A stretch of 64,000 bases of DNA from Fischerella sp. PCC 9605 (GTDB taxonomy: Bacteria; Cyanobacteriota; Cyanobacteriia; Cyanobacteriales; Nostocaceae): assembly GCF_000517105.1 (NCBI RefSeq), contig NZ_KI912153.1, positions 1 to 64,000 on the forward strand, read 5' to 3'. The translations under genes and the position numbers were made by a program. Numbering within the stretch: position 1 is the first letter of the stretch; each line of letters begins with the position of its first letter. Below are positions 44,021-52,695 of this stretch, one piece after another. The notes under the pieces were generated by a model. That model had not been told where the DNA came from. It made no database searches and worked only from the letters and a program-made list of their open reading frames with translations.

Positions 44021-44866
44021 ATGAGATTGAAGACGTCAGTAGCTACTTCCAACCCAACTAAAGTTGCCTTGTACCGACGTAAGGCTTCCCATCGTGCTGA
44101 TGCCTGCCTGAACCACTACCACTTTATAGGGTGGCTCCGTGGCATCTCACCGATCGTGATTTTTCTGCTTTGGGAATGGTATGGTCGAAATACTAATCCA
44201 ATCCTTTTTACCTATCCAACCGCCATTGTTCGAGCTGCGATAGATATGATTGCTGACGGCACGCTCCTAGTGGCTTTAAGTCAGAGCATAAGTGTACTCG
44301 CCATAGGGTTCATGCTTGGCGTACTCGGCGGTATTGCGTTAGGCTTACTCATTGGTCGGAGTACAGTGGCAGCTGCACTGTTAGATATCCCAATTACGGC
44401 ACTGTACGTCACTCCTATGGTCGCCCTGGTACCAATCCTCGTTTTATGGTTCGGGTTTGGCACATCCGCAAAAGTAGTTGTGGTAATGCTATTCAGCATA
44501 TTTCCAGTACTAATCAATACAATGCGCGGCGTGCGCGAAGTTGACCCTCAGTTAATTGAGGTTGTACGCTCGTTTTGCTCAACAGAATATCGACTTTGGA
44601 TCGACTTAGTACTTCCATCATCATTGCCTTTCATTATGACCGGAATTCGTCTGGCGATAGGTCGGGCACTGGTTGCCGTCATCGTTGCCGAGTTCTACAC
44701 CGCTATTTCAGGGTTGGGATACCTGATTGTTTCTAATGCCCATTCATTTCAGACTGCACGCGTCTTTGTGCCCATCGTTGTGCTAATGGCCGTTGGCATC
44801 ATTAGTACTGGACTACTGGAAGTAGCAGAAGCACGCATTTCACCTTGGCGTTATCGGCATAAATAG
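44021..44866 (+). CDS. ABC transporter permease, SsuC/TauC family
   Basis: 281 residues with six hydrophobic segments. The characteristic cytoplasmic loop follows the family pattern: NTMRGVREVDPQLIEVVRSF then LWIDLVLPSSLPFIMTGIRL. It forms the membrane channel for the ATPase encoded 6 bases upstream, and the binding protein gene follows at 9 bases. The start at 44021 places a poor ribosome site before ATG, consistent with translational coupling. Confidence 0.92.
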   Translation: MRLKTSVATSNPTKVALYRRKASHRADACLNHYHFIGWLRGISPIVIFLLWEWYGRNTNPILFTYPTAIVRAAIDMIADGTLLVALSQSISVLAIGFMLGVLGGIALGLLIGRSTVAAALLDIPITALYVTPMVALVPILVLWFGFGTSAKVVVVMLFSIFPVLINTMRGVREVDPQLIEVVRSFCSTEYRLWIDLVLPSSLPFIMTGIRLAIGRALVAVIVAEFYTAISGLGYLIVSNAHSFQTARVFVPIVVLMAVGIISTGLLEVAEARISPWRYRHK

Positions 44867-44875
44867 GAGGCTAAT

Positions 44876-45937
44876 ATGCAACGACGGCTACGGGTAGTTT
44901 CTGTATTCATTGTACTCATTATACTTTCTGCGGTATTTACCATCGCATGTGAGAACACACCCTTTGGGAACACTACTAAGTCAGAACCTGCACTCACAGC
45001 TTCCCACATCGAGATTGGTCTACCAACAGGGAAAACCAGCTTCGCAAACGTTGATATGGCGATTGCTCAGGAGATGGGATTCTTCAAGCAGCAAGGTTTG
45101 AACGTTACCATTAAAAACTTAGATTCGGCGGTGAAAGTTGTACAAGCGGTGGTTGCTAACGATGTTGATATCGGTGGAGCTAGTATTGAGCCAGTCACTA
45201 ACGCTGCATCGGCAGGTGCTAACGTGGCGATTATAGGCACTTACGCTAACCGACTCACTGTTTCGATGGTCACGCCCAAGACAATTAAGTCGGTAGCGGA
45301 TCTGCGTGGCAGGAACGTTGGCGTCCAGGATATCGGTGCATTTCGCGAGGTCATGACCCGCATGGTGCTCCAGAGCGCCAAATTGACACCTCAAGATGTA
45401 AAATATATTCCCATCTCCCCACCATCTTACATCCAGGCGCTGGTTACTGGACAAATAGACTCTGCCATACTCCAGACAGAGCAAGTTTTTGAGATACTGA
45501 ATCGTGATTCAAGATTTCATGTACTTGTCAACCTAAATGCAGTCGAGCCAGAATATTTCTATGGTTCTTACATAGTAAAAAAAGACTGGCTAGCTAAAAA
45601 CTCCGACCTTGCTGTGCGCTATCTCACTGCTTTGATTCAAGCGCATAGATTTATGTACCAAAACAAAGCCGATACGGTCGGGATTGCTGCCAAAACCACT
45701 AGCTTCGACACCAGTGTGCTTGACAAGACTTACGATGTGCTGCTGAGGAAAAACAAGGTCTTCCCTGTTAATGATGGCATAGACGAAAAACGGCTTATCT
45801 ATACAATTTCCAGGATGAAGCTGCTAGGGTTACTAAAAGGCAAAAAACCTGACCTAAATCAGCTGATAGATCGCAAACCGATTACCCTAGCTCTCGATAA
45901 GTTAGACGGGGCTAGCGAGACTACATTGAACAAATAA
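44876..45937 (+). CDS. ABC substrate-binding lipoprotein, SsuA/NMT1-like
   Basis: 353 residues. An N-terminal hydrophobic stretch ends in VFTIAC, a lipobox-like sequence. The mature part follows the NMT1/SsuA fold: EIGLPTGKTSFANVDMAIAQEMGFFKQQGL in pieces (NVDMAIAQEMGFFKQQGLNV), DIGGASIEPVTNAA, and LVTGQIDSAILQTEQVFE. AGGAGG lies 7 bases before the ATG. The ligand is likely a small organic anion such as a sulfonate or a pyrimidine precursor; nothing here decides which. Confidence 0.9.
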   Translation: MQRRLRVVSVFIVLIILSAVFTIACENTPFGNTTKSEPALTASHIEIGLPTGKTSFANVDMAIAQEMGFFKQQGLNVTIKNLDSAVKVVQAVVANDVDIGGASIEPVTNAASAGANVAIIGTYANRLTVSMVTPKTIKSVADLRGRNVGVQDIGAFREVMTRMVLQSAKLTPQDVKYIPISPPSYIQALVTGQIDSAILQTEQVFEILNRDSRFHVLVNLNAVEPEYFYGSYIVKKDWLAKNSDLAVRYLTALIQAHRFMYQNKADTVGIAAKTTSFDTSVLDKTYDVLLRKNKVFPVNDGIDEKRLIYTISRMKLLGLLKGKKPDLNQLIDRKPITLALDKLDGASETTLNK

Positions 45938-46058
45938 ACTCTCGTCGATAGCTTTCTCTTTAATAAGTTATTGAAAGTTCAAAGATAAGATGTAGGTGAA
46001 AGCTGCATTTATAGAATTCATAAAAGTCAGTAAAGGGGACTGCGGACTAGTGACGCTT

Positions 46059-46138
46059 AGACTGGGGATTGGGTTCAAATCGAAAATTATGCAAGGGGCT
46101 TTAAACCCTTGTATAATTTTACAATATCCCCCAGTATC
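46059..46138. repeat. Nested imperfect palindrome
   Basis: Outer arms ACTGGGG... and ...CCCCCAGT enclose a 15-base inner inverted repeat (AAAATTATGCAAGGG with one mismatch to its partner, loop of a few bases). It could be a small MITE-like element. It directly precedes a second, stronger hairpin. Confidence 0.45.
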
Positions 46139-46148
46139 CACTACCGAT

Positions 46149-46201
46149 CGCGGCGTTCAGACCCCACCAATTAGGGTGTATAGTGGGGTCTGAACGCCGC
46201 G
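46149..46201. terminator. 19-base perfect hairpin
   Basis: CGCGGCGTTCAGACCCCAC at 46149-46167 pairs exactly with 46183-46201 across a 15-base loop, and one more pair can be added outside. There is no run of T after it on either strand, so it may be a factor-independent-like stop for the ABC operon 200 bases upstream, a regulatory RNA structure or a mobile element end. Confidence 0.5.
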
Positions 46202-46375
46202 ACCAATTGATAATACTTTGTTGGTTGATGACTGTTGAGGTGCTTTAATTTTCTTTTAACAAGTAATCCTTGAGTTAGAGTAAATCTTGGCTGTTTAAAG
46301 CTACCCTTATTCCTGTTTTTGGAATTTAGTTATAACATTTACCTCATATTTGTAATCTAAGGAAGATAGTTCAAA

Positions 46376-46954
46376 ATGTTTCGTGAAGAAGTGAAACAGG
46401 CAATGTTAGCACATCCCCATTGGATTGAGCGAGGTACAGAACTTGCAATGCATGCCTACAATATTTTTTCACAACATAAATCTGTTAGTGGTAATCTACT
46501 TGATATTGGATGTGCAAATGGTCGTGATGCGGCTTTTTTTAGTAGTAAAGGTTTAAAAGTAAGAGGAATAGACATTAATAGAGACGCTATCAATGAGGCT
46601 CATAGAAAGTATAAAAATATAAAATTTGTAGTAGGGAATGCTGAATTTATCCCATTTGAAGATAATTATTTTGATTTTGTTTATTGTACCAATACAATCA
46701 TGTGGACAGATGAGAATAAAAGTGTTCCGGAAATATTTAGGGTTCTAAAAAGTCAAGGAATGTTTTTTCTTCACATTGATACACAAGTTGATAATTTAGA
46801 TACAAATGAGGTAGAACATAAGATTCTTAAAGAAACAATTATGAATCTTCTTGGAGAAGTCATACTCACCAGTGAAGCTACTTTAGAAAGAATCGATCCA
46901 GTGCCATTTAAGCACTCTCATATTATTCTAGAATTAACTGGATTTAAAAAGTAA
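46376..46954 (+). CDS. Class I SAM-dependent methyltransferase
   Basis: 192 residues. Motif I reads NLLDIGCANGRDA, motif II GIDINRDAINEA, then VVGNAEFIPFEDNYFDFVYC and the post-motif block IFRVLKSQGMFF. AAGGAAG lies about 9 bases before the ATG. It is an intact methyltransferase of the methyltransf_11 type; the substrate cannot be told. It stands alone between two hairpins and a patch of truncated genes; composition is AT-rich like the core. Confidence 0.88.
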   Translation: MFREEVKQAMLAHPHWIERGTELAMHAYNIFSQHKSVSGNLLDIGCANGRDAAFFSSKGLKVRGIDINRDAINEAHRKYKNIKFVVGNAEFIPFEDNYFDFVYCTNTIMWTDENKSVPEIFRVLKSQGMFFLHIDTQVDNLDTNEVEHKILKETIMNLLGEVILTSEATLERIDPVPFKHSHIILELTGFKK

Positions 46955-47025
46955 AACTTTCACTGATCTGGTGTCGCGTTTCACGATATTTGACTGCGAT
47001 CGGTTCTTTATTTCCGCTCCAGAAA

Positions 47026-47352
47026 CTAAATTTTATAGTCAAAAAGTGGAAACCAAAGCCCCGTAAGCGTTAGAGCTATTGGATTATCCCAAAGTGACAG
47101 AAAAGGGCTAAGTGATGCGATCGCCGGATCAAGTCCCATTGATGATTCGTTATCAGAGTGCCAACCAATCGAATCCTCCCCACTACGGTACTGGTTGCCA
47201 ATAACGATGTTGAATCTGTAGCCAGTTAGAGCAGTAATCTTATCCCTCAATTCGGCTAATTTCTCTGTCCAGGGCAACGGTTTTAAAAGCACACTCTTGG
47301 AGTACAAATAATCTGAAAACCGACCGCAAAATGAACACCAGTCGCAACACAA
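47026..47352 (-). pseudogene. AlkB-like 2-oxoglutarate dioxygenase fragment
   Basis: The central part reads LKPLPWTEKLAELRDKI, FNIVIGNQYRSGEDSIGWHSDNES and PAIASLS, the typical AlkB stretch with the HxD iron ligands (HSDNE). The homology stops at IASLS; the distal His and the RxxxxxR block are missing, and the frame ends in unrelated sequence. The N-terminal part is also gone. AlkB repairs alkylated DNA bases; this fragment cannot. It is one of four truncated genes in a row. Confidence 0.78.
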
Positions 47353-47394
47353 GTGAGTCGGCCAGCAGACTAGAGGTTCGGGCTATCTGTACTG

Positions 47395-47610
47395 TAATCT
47401 CAGCACAGATTTAAGATTGCATTGCCGAGAGAACCCGCCACTGCCCACCGTGCCATATTTTACTCGTGGCGGGGGGGTTGGAGATCCATCAGCGTTGCTT
47501 GAGACAAACTGACAAACGCACCAAATGCCGGATAAAACAACACCATTGCGGCTAATAAACTCCAAAACTCATGGCTGAGGGAAATCAGCACCAGGGCGAT
47601 CGTAAATTTG
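47395..47610 (-). pseudogene. MFS permease fragment with internal stop
   Basis: The minus strand reads FTIALVLISLSHEFWSLLAA then FYPAFGAFVSLSQATLMDL, QPPRHE, a TAA stop at 47460-47462, and in the same frame NMARWAVAGSLGNA. This resembles two membrane helices and the linking loop of a major facilitator permease. Both ends are missing, and it lies two bases after the stop of the LeuRS fragment. Confidence 0.6.
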
Positions 47611-47611
47611 T

Positions 47612-48205
47612 TCAAGTAACAAAGTTCAGAATTCGACCGGGAACGTAAACAGCACGATGAACCTCCTGATTGTTTAGATGCCGTTGAATTGCTTTTGTTT
47701 GTCTTGCGATTGCGATCGCTTCCTCTTGTGAAGCGTCCGGTGAAAGGGTAGTTGTGGTACGAGTACGTCCATTGATCTGCACTGCGACTGTTACCTGCTC
47801 CTGAATCAGGAATTGAGGATCAAACTGGGGAAAAGTTTGCTGATGAATTGAGCCTGATTCCCCTAATTGCTGCCAGATCTCTTCAGTCACATGGGGTGCA
47901 AAGGGAGCCAACATCAACAGATACGACTTCAATTCCACCTCAGCAATACTCGAATTTGATTGCAACATATTGAAATAACTCATTAATGCGGCGATCGCTG
48001 TATTGTATTTCAGTGATTGAATATCGGAGGAAATCTTGTGGATTGTTTGATGTAAACGCCGCTGTGATGCCAAATCTGGCGGATTGGGTTGAAGACAATT
48101 TTGGTGTTTGATCGCCCATTGATACACTCGATCCAGGAATCGCCGGATGCCAGCAATACCGCGATCGGAAAAATCACCACCCTGGTCGTAGGGTCCCAAA
48201 AACAT
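47612..48205 (-). pseudogene. Leucyl-tRNA synthetase C-terminal fragment
   Basis: 197 residues matching the end of LeuRS: MFLGPYDQGGDFSDRGIAGIRR (given in parts: FLGPYDQGGDFSDRGI), the anticodon-binding region LMLAPFAPHVTEEIWQQLGE and the C-terminal VAVQINGRTR and YVPGRILNFVT. The catalytic N-terminal 650 or so residues, with HIGH and KMSKS, are absent. The natural C-terminus is intact. The break at about 48206-48216 coincides with the break in the aldo/keto reductase fragment on the other strand, so both were cut by one rearrangement. Confidence 0.88.
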
Positions 48206-48216
48206 CAGAACGTAGC

Positions 48217-48558
48217 GTGGCGGTAGTCAACGCAGCACCGTACGGTAGTGGCATATTGGCCAAGGGACCGGACGCTCACGCTCGCTATGCCTATCAAGAC
48301 GCGCCAGAGGGGATGATCGCACGCACGCGGCGAATTAACGAAGTCTGTCAGAACTGCAACGTACCACTAGCGGCTGCGGCACTACAGTTCTGTTTGCGCG
48401 AAGCACGCATTACATCAACAATCGTTGGTATGAGTCGTCCTGAGCGCTTGGAGCAAACACTCGCTCTGGCCAAGCATCCAATTCCAGACTCATTGTGGGT
48501 CGATATTGACACGATTGGCTACGAAACGGAAGACCCTGAAGCAGGTCGGTGGGGATAA
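48217..48558 (+). pseudogene. Aldo/keto reductase C-terminal fragment
   Basis: About 113 residues: VAVVNAAPYGSGILAKGP, ACAACAA-free frame continuing VPLAAAALQFCLREARITST and IVGMSRPERLEQTLAL, the C-terminal half of aldo/keto reductases of the D-threo-aldose 1-dehydrogenase type. The half with the catalytic Asp-Tyr-Lys-His is missing. The left end abuts the LeuRS fragment head to head. It could still be translated from the GTG but would be inactive. Confidence 0.8.
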
Positions 48559-48743
48559 ATGAGATTCCAGTCGGGGCAGTTCACCGAACAAGTAAAAAGT
48601 TAAAAGAAAGTAGATTTACTTTTTACTTTTATCTTTTTACTTTTTACTTTTTATTTATGGGGATTTTCTTTTTACTTTTATATTTTAAATTAATCTACTA
48701 ACTAGCTGTATGCTAAAGCATATTTATATATACTAATACAACT
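48559..48743. repeat. Tandem TTTTTACTTTT-type low-complexity block
   Basis: Between 48590 and 48690 the sequence repeats TTTTTACTTTTTAC-like units, preceded by AAAAAGTTAAAAG that can pair with them. This could act as a weak terminator for the upstream fragment. It precedes the AraC-type gene. Confidence 0.45.
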
Positions 48744-49640
48744 GTGCCAAAAAATCCTATATTACCCTCATATTCTGACAAATTGTTTCACACTAGCCCG
48801 ATTCACTCTAGCGTACAAAAGGGGTGGAATGGAATTGTAGTTGAACATTGGCAACAGGAACCTCGAGAACTGAACCTGCCTGCACTTTCTTACCACCTCA
48901 TTACCTTAGCCTTAGATAACCCACATCTCCTGATGCAAGCGCGTGATGGGCGAGTGTACGAAAGGCATCATTTACCAGGGGATATTAACCTCATGCCAGC
49001 AGGTCAACACAGCCAATGGCGCTGGAACAAAAGTAACGGCTGTCTACACATTCATGTCGAGCCGCAGTTTTTGCAAGCAGTAGCACAAGAAACGGAAATT
49101 GCCACTAGGCAAATTGAGCTTGCAAGCAGCTTTTCCGTGCGCGATCGGCACTTGGAACATATTGGAATGTCGCTGTTGGCTGAACTCAAATCTGAAGGTT
49201 TAGGTGGTCAACTCTATGTCGAGTCCCTGGCTAATATACTGGCACTCCACCTCCTACGACATTACTCCGCTTTTAAACATATTGCGCCTGAAGTAACTGG
49301 TGGACTGAGCCGCTACACTTTACGACAAGCCACTGAATACATTCTCAACCACCTGGACGAGGATTTAGCACTTACCGACATAGCGGCAGCAGTACACTTA
49401 AGCCCCTCTCACTTTGCGCGTTTATTTAAACAATCAACGGGTATGACCCCACATCAGTATGTTATCCGATGCCGCGTTGAGGAAGCAAAGCGTCTTTTGA
49501 GTCAAGGGAAATCTAATATCGCACAGATCGCTTCCCAGGTAGGATTTGCTAATCACAGTCATCTAACATACCACTTCAAGCGGCTGATTGGGATTACCCC
49601 TAAAACTCTCCGACCAAACAGCAAGAATTTATCAAAATAA
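48744..49640 (+). CDS. AraC family transcriptional regulator
   Basis: 298 residues from a GTG start. The N-terminal two thirds form a cupin-like effector domain (HIHVEPQFLQAVAQE). The C-terminal domain has both helix-turn-helix motifs: DLALTDIAAAVHLSPSHFAR followed by LFKQSTGMTPHQYV, and SNIAQIASQVGFANHSHLTY followed by HFKRLIGITP. The next two genes, an SDR and a quinone-reductase-like enzyme, run in the same direction and may be its targets; this is inference from position. Confidence 0.9.
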   Translation: MPKNPILPSYSDKLFHTSPIHSSVQKGWNGIVVEHWQQEPRELNLPALSYHLITLALDNPHLLMQARDGRVYERHHLPGDINLMPAGQHSQWRWNKSNGCLHIHVEPQFLQAVAQETEIATRQIELASSFSVRDRHLEHIGMSLLAELKSEGLGGQLYVESLANILALHLLRHYSAFKHIAPEVTGGLSRYTLRQATEYILNHLDEDLALTDIAAAVHLSPSHFARLFKQSTGMTPHQYVIRCRVEEAKRLLSQGKSNIAQIASQVGFANHSHLTYHFKRLIGITPKTLRPNSKNLSK

Positions 49641-49722
49641 AGTCAAAATCTGAAAGATTAACTCTGCTTGAATCTCTCATACTTGCTAGTAAGGCAGGCG
49701 TATTGACAATGAGAAAAAGCAC

Positions 49723-50430
49723 ATGACACTCGACAATCAAAAGGTTGTGATAGTTGGTGGCACAGCTGGGATTGGCTTGGCGGTAGCTAAAGCCGTTGTA
49801 TCACAAGGGGCCTCCGTCGTGGTTGCCTCACGCAGCCAAGATAAAGTTGAACAAGCTAAGGCTGTAATCAACGGAGTGGTCGAAGGGTATACCGCTAATG
49901 TTACAAATGAACAATCAATTCAGTCACTATTTGACCGAATTGGAGAATTCGATCATTTAGTACTGACGCCTGGAGAGCCAGTAACTTTCACCTCGTTTTT
50001 GCAATCAGACTTATCATACGTCAGAAGGATTTTTGAGACGAAGTTCTGGGGACAGTATTTGTGTATCCAGTACGGTGCTGCAAGAATCAAACGCAACGGT
50101 TCAATTACTCTCATGTCAGGTAGTGGTAGTCCAAGTAAAGGTACTTCAGCACTTGCTTGTATTAATGGGGCTGTTGAAGCCCTGAGCAAAACTTTGGCTG
50201 TTGAACTTGCCCCAGTTAGAGTCAACGTTGTTCGTCCAGGAATGATTGATACCGACCTCTGGAGTAAGTTTCCGTTACAAGAACGCCACCAGATATATGG
50301 AAAGGTTGGCAAAGAATTACTTGTGGGACGCATTGGTACGCCAGAGGAAATTGCTCAAACCTATCTTTATTTAATGAATAGTGGATTTACTACTGGAACA
50401 GCACTCACCATTGATGGCGGCACTTTGTAA
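49723..50430 (+). CDS. Short-chain dehydrogenase/reductase family protein, atypical
   Basis: 235 residues. The Rossmann motif is VVIVGGTAGIGLAVAKAV and the C-terminal block is VNVVRPGMIDTDLW, with the closing GTALTIDGGTL. At the usual catalytic YxxxK position the sequence reads CINGA, so Tyr and Lys are both absent, as in a subgroup of this family with ACINGA- or AAINGA-like sequences. It may use another mechanism or bind without reducing. It starts 82 bases after the AraC gene and is followed by another oxidoreductase. Confidence 0.88.
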   Translation: MTLDNQKVVIVGGTAGIGLAVAKAVVSQGASVVVASRSQDKVEQAKAVINGVVEGYTANVTNEQSIQSLFDRIGEFDHLVLTPGEPVTFTSFLQSDLSYVRRIFETKFWGQYLCIQYGAARIKRNGSITLMSGSGSPSKGTSALACINGAVEALSKTLAVELAPVRVNVVRPGMIDTDLWSKFPLQERHQIYGKVGKELLVGRIGTPEEIAQTYLYLMNSGFTTGTALTIDGGTL

Positions 50431-50511
50431 CATTCAAACACAAGCCTCTGATTTGTGTGAGTTTTAACCAAGTAAATAGCAAATAACAAGAGAAATTGAC
50501 TGGAGAAAAAA

Positions 50512-51516
50512 ATGAATCAGAAGACAAGAATGAAGGCAGCTTGGTATGAAACCACAGGGGTGGCTCGTAGCGTTCTTCAAGTTGGAGAGATGGATATACC
50601 CAAACTTGGTGCTGACGAGGTGCTGGTTCGGGTATATGCTTCCGGTGTTAATCCGGTTGATATGAAGCGTCGAAGTGGGCGATATATTGGAGCATCCAAG
50701 TATTCTCGCATCATACCTCACGACGATGGAGCAGGCATTATTGAAGCCGTTGGTGAAGGGGTAGACAAAGCCCGCATGGGAGAGCGCGTTTGGGTCTACA
50801 ATGGTAGACTTAACCGAGCCTTTGGTACTGCCGGTGAATATATCGCCATACCAAGTAAGTGGGCGGTGCGGTTGCCTGAAAAAACAAGCTTTGTCGAAGG
50901 TGCTTGTCTTGGAGTACCTGCAATGACTGCACACCGTTGTCTATTTCAGGATGGATCTATCAGTGGTAAAACAATCCTGATTCAAGGCGGCTCTGGTGGA
51001 GTTGGTCAATACGCGATTGGGCTTGCTAAATGGGATGGAGCAACCGTAATCGCAACTGTTGGCGAAGCGGAAAAGTTTAATCTTGTACGCCATCTCGGTG
51101 CTGATTATGTCATTAACTACAAAACTGAAAATGTAGCTAAGCGTGTTAAAGAAATTACAAACGATAAAGGTGTCGATAGAATCGTCGAAGTGGAGCTTGC
51201 TATCAACATTAATATTGACCACAGTATTCTTAAGCCGAGCGGTATTATAGCTGCCTACGCTTCTGATGCTAGCGATAATGTAACTATCCCGTTTACGCCG
51301 TTAGTACTCAAATGTTCTACAGTTCATTTCGTCGGTGTCTTCTTCATGCCGGAGGAAGCCCATAAGTTAGCAATTGCTGACATTACCAAGTGTCTAGAAG
51401 AGGGAATACTCAGACACCCCATTTATAAACGCTTTTCTCTGGATGAGATCGCCGCAGCGCATGAAACTACCGAAAGCGGAAATACTATTGGCAAGAATGT
51501 GATTGAGATCATTTAG
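50512..51516 (+). CDS. Zinc-free MDR family oxidoreductase, quinone reductase-like
   Basis: 334 residues. N-terminal GroES-like half (KAAWYETTGVARSVLQVGEM, VYASGVNPVDMKRRSG, HDDGAGIIEAVGEGV) and a Rossmann half with ILIQGGSGGVGQYAIGLAKW. The catalytic zinc ligands of alcohol dehydrogenases are absent, and the AxxGVNPxD pattern is that of NADPH:quinone oxidoreductases. GGAG lies about 9 bases before the ATG. Likely NADPH-dependent reduction of quinones or unsaturated carbonyls; the substrate is not known. It follows the SDR gene at 81 bases. Confidence 0.9.
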   Translation: MNQKTRMKAAWYETTGVARSVLQVGEMDIPKLGADEVLVRVYASGVNPVDMKRRSGRYIGASKYSRIIPHDDGAGIIEAVGEGVDKARMGERVWVYNGRLNRAFGTAGEYIAIPSKWAVRLPEKTSFVEGACLGVPAMTAHRCLFQDGSISGKTILIQGGSGGVGQYAIGLAKWDGATVIATVGEAEKFNLVRHLGADYVINYKTENVAKRVKEITNDKGVDRIVEVELAININIDHSILKPSGIIAAYASDASDNVTIPFTPLVLKCSTVHFVGVFFMPEEAHKLAIADITKCLEEGILRHPIYKRFSLDEIAAAHETTESGNTIGKNVIEII

Positions 51517-51684
51517 CTTGTTTTCACGTCAATAGTAAATTTTTGGACTCATTGAATCGGAATATACCAGCGAATCTCAATTTAGCTCAATTCCTTTAAA
51601 CCTTTGAGAAAACGGTAGCAGAAGCTTTGGTACTTGATGACATTCAGGAGTGGGATGGGCGATACTTAAACTTAGTGCGAAAGA

Positions 51685-52590
51685 TTAGTATGCCAGTTCA
51701 GGTTTGTGCTTTTGAGCAAACTCACGTAAGCTGGTTGGTCTGTGTCCTGTAATTTGCTCAACAGTGTTGAACACATCAGCAGCTTCAGTCACAGACCCTT
51801 CACGAGTACGAGTGAATACGTTATAGACACACTTCATGTAGGCAGGATCGGCACCCGCTTCAAGAACTATTTTCAAGAATTCTTCTGGCGAATGAGGCTC
51901 ATAGCGAAAGGGCTGACCAACAACTTCTGTGAAAATTTCAGAAACTGCTTGCATTGTATGGGCTTCTACTGCAAGGGGGTAGGTCTTGCCATTGTGTTGC
52001 TCAGGACTGCGGAGAATTGCAGCAGCCACTTTGGCAATATCATCACAATCAATCCAACTCACTAGTGCATCACCTATGTACTGAGTAATCACACCTGCAT
52101 TCTGATTGTCTCTTCCGCCATATCCCAACAGATTCTGCATAAACCAGTTCGGACGCAGATGAGTATAGCCAATGCCTGAATGTTGTAGGTAAATTTCAAT
52201 CATCTGATGCCAAGCCAGATGTGCAACCGTTGTGTCGTCTTTAGCGTATGCGCCCAGATGAACAATGTGGCTAACACCTACATTCTTTGCTGCATAAATT
52301 ACAGCTTTGCTCTGAGCAAGCATTGACACATTGTAGCCTGTAAGAAGAAAAATCCGATTGATTCCCACTAACGCTGGTTGAATTGCACTCAGTCCGTATT
52401 GTTCAGGTTTATCGAGATCGATTATCCGTGTTTCTATCTTTTGCGTTTTTAAGGGAGCGGCTTTTTCAGGCGATCGCACGGCTGCAATCAGATTGACATC
52501 ACTTGCCTGATTCAATCGTTCAATGAGTACACGACCAATTTTACCTGTTGCCCCGAAAATCAGAACATTAGGCTTATTATTTGTGTTCAT
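51685..52590 (-). CDS. NmrA-like NAD(P)-binding protein
   Basis: About 301 residues from the ATG at 52590, chosen because GGAGGA lies 7 bases upstream; a longer in-frame start exists but lacks this site. The N-terminus has VLIFGATGKIGRVLIERL, the NAD(P)-binding pattern of NmrA/azoreductase-type atypical SDRs. Further landmarks are HIVHLGAYAKDD and YTHLRPNWFMQNLLGYG. Such proteins sense or use NADP(H). It is transcribed away from a LysR regulator gene that starts 105 bases away and most likely controls it. Confidence 0.88.
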   Translation of the reverse strand: MNTNNKPNVLIFGATGKIGRVLIERLNQASDVNLIAAVRSPEKAAPLKTQKIETRIIDLDKPEQYGLSAIQPALVGINRIFLLTGYNVSMLAQSKAVIYAAKNVGVSHIVHLGAYAKDDTTVAHLAWHQMIEIYLQHSGIGYTHLRPNWFMQNLLGYGGRDNQNAGVITQYIGDALVSWIDCDDIAKVAAAILRSPEQHNGKTYPLAVEAHTMQAVSEIFTEVVGQPFRYEPHSPEEFLKIVLEAGADPAYMKCVYNVFTRTREGSVTEAADVFNTVEQITGHRPTSLREFAQKHKPELAY

Positions 52591-52695
52591 TTGCGATTCC
52601 TCCGGTTCAATGCTTTTATGGTAGCCTTTGCCCATAATCAGAAAAAGTAGCTATCATGCAAATGACTGATTCACAAATCGCAAAAATAGACAACA

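Noticed and set aside
46068-46080. GGTTCAAATC tRNA T-loop-like sequence
   Set aside because: No acceptor stem or anticodon arm can be drawn around it; it belongs to a palindromic repeat.
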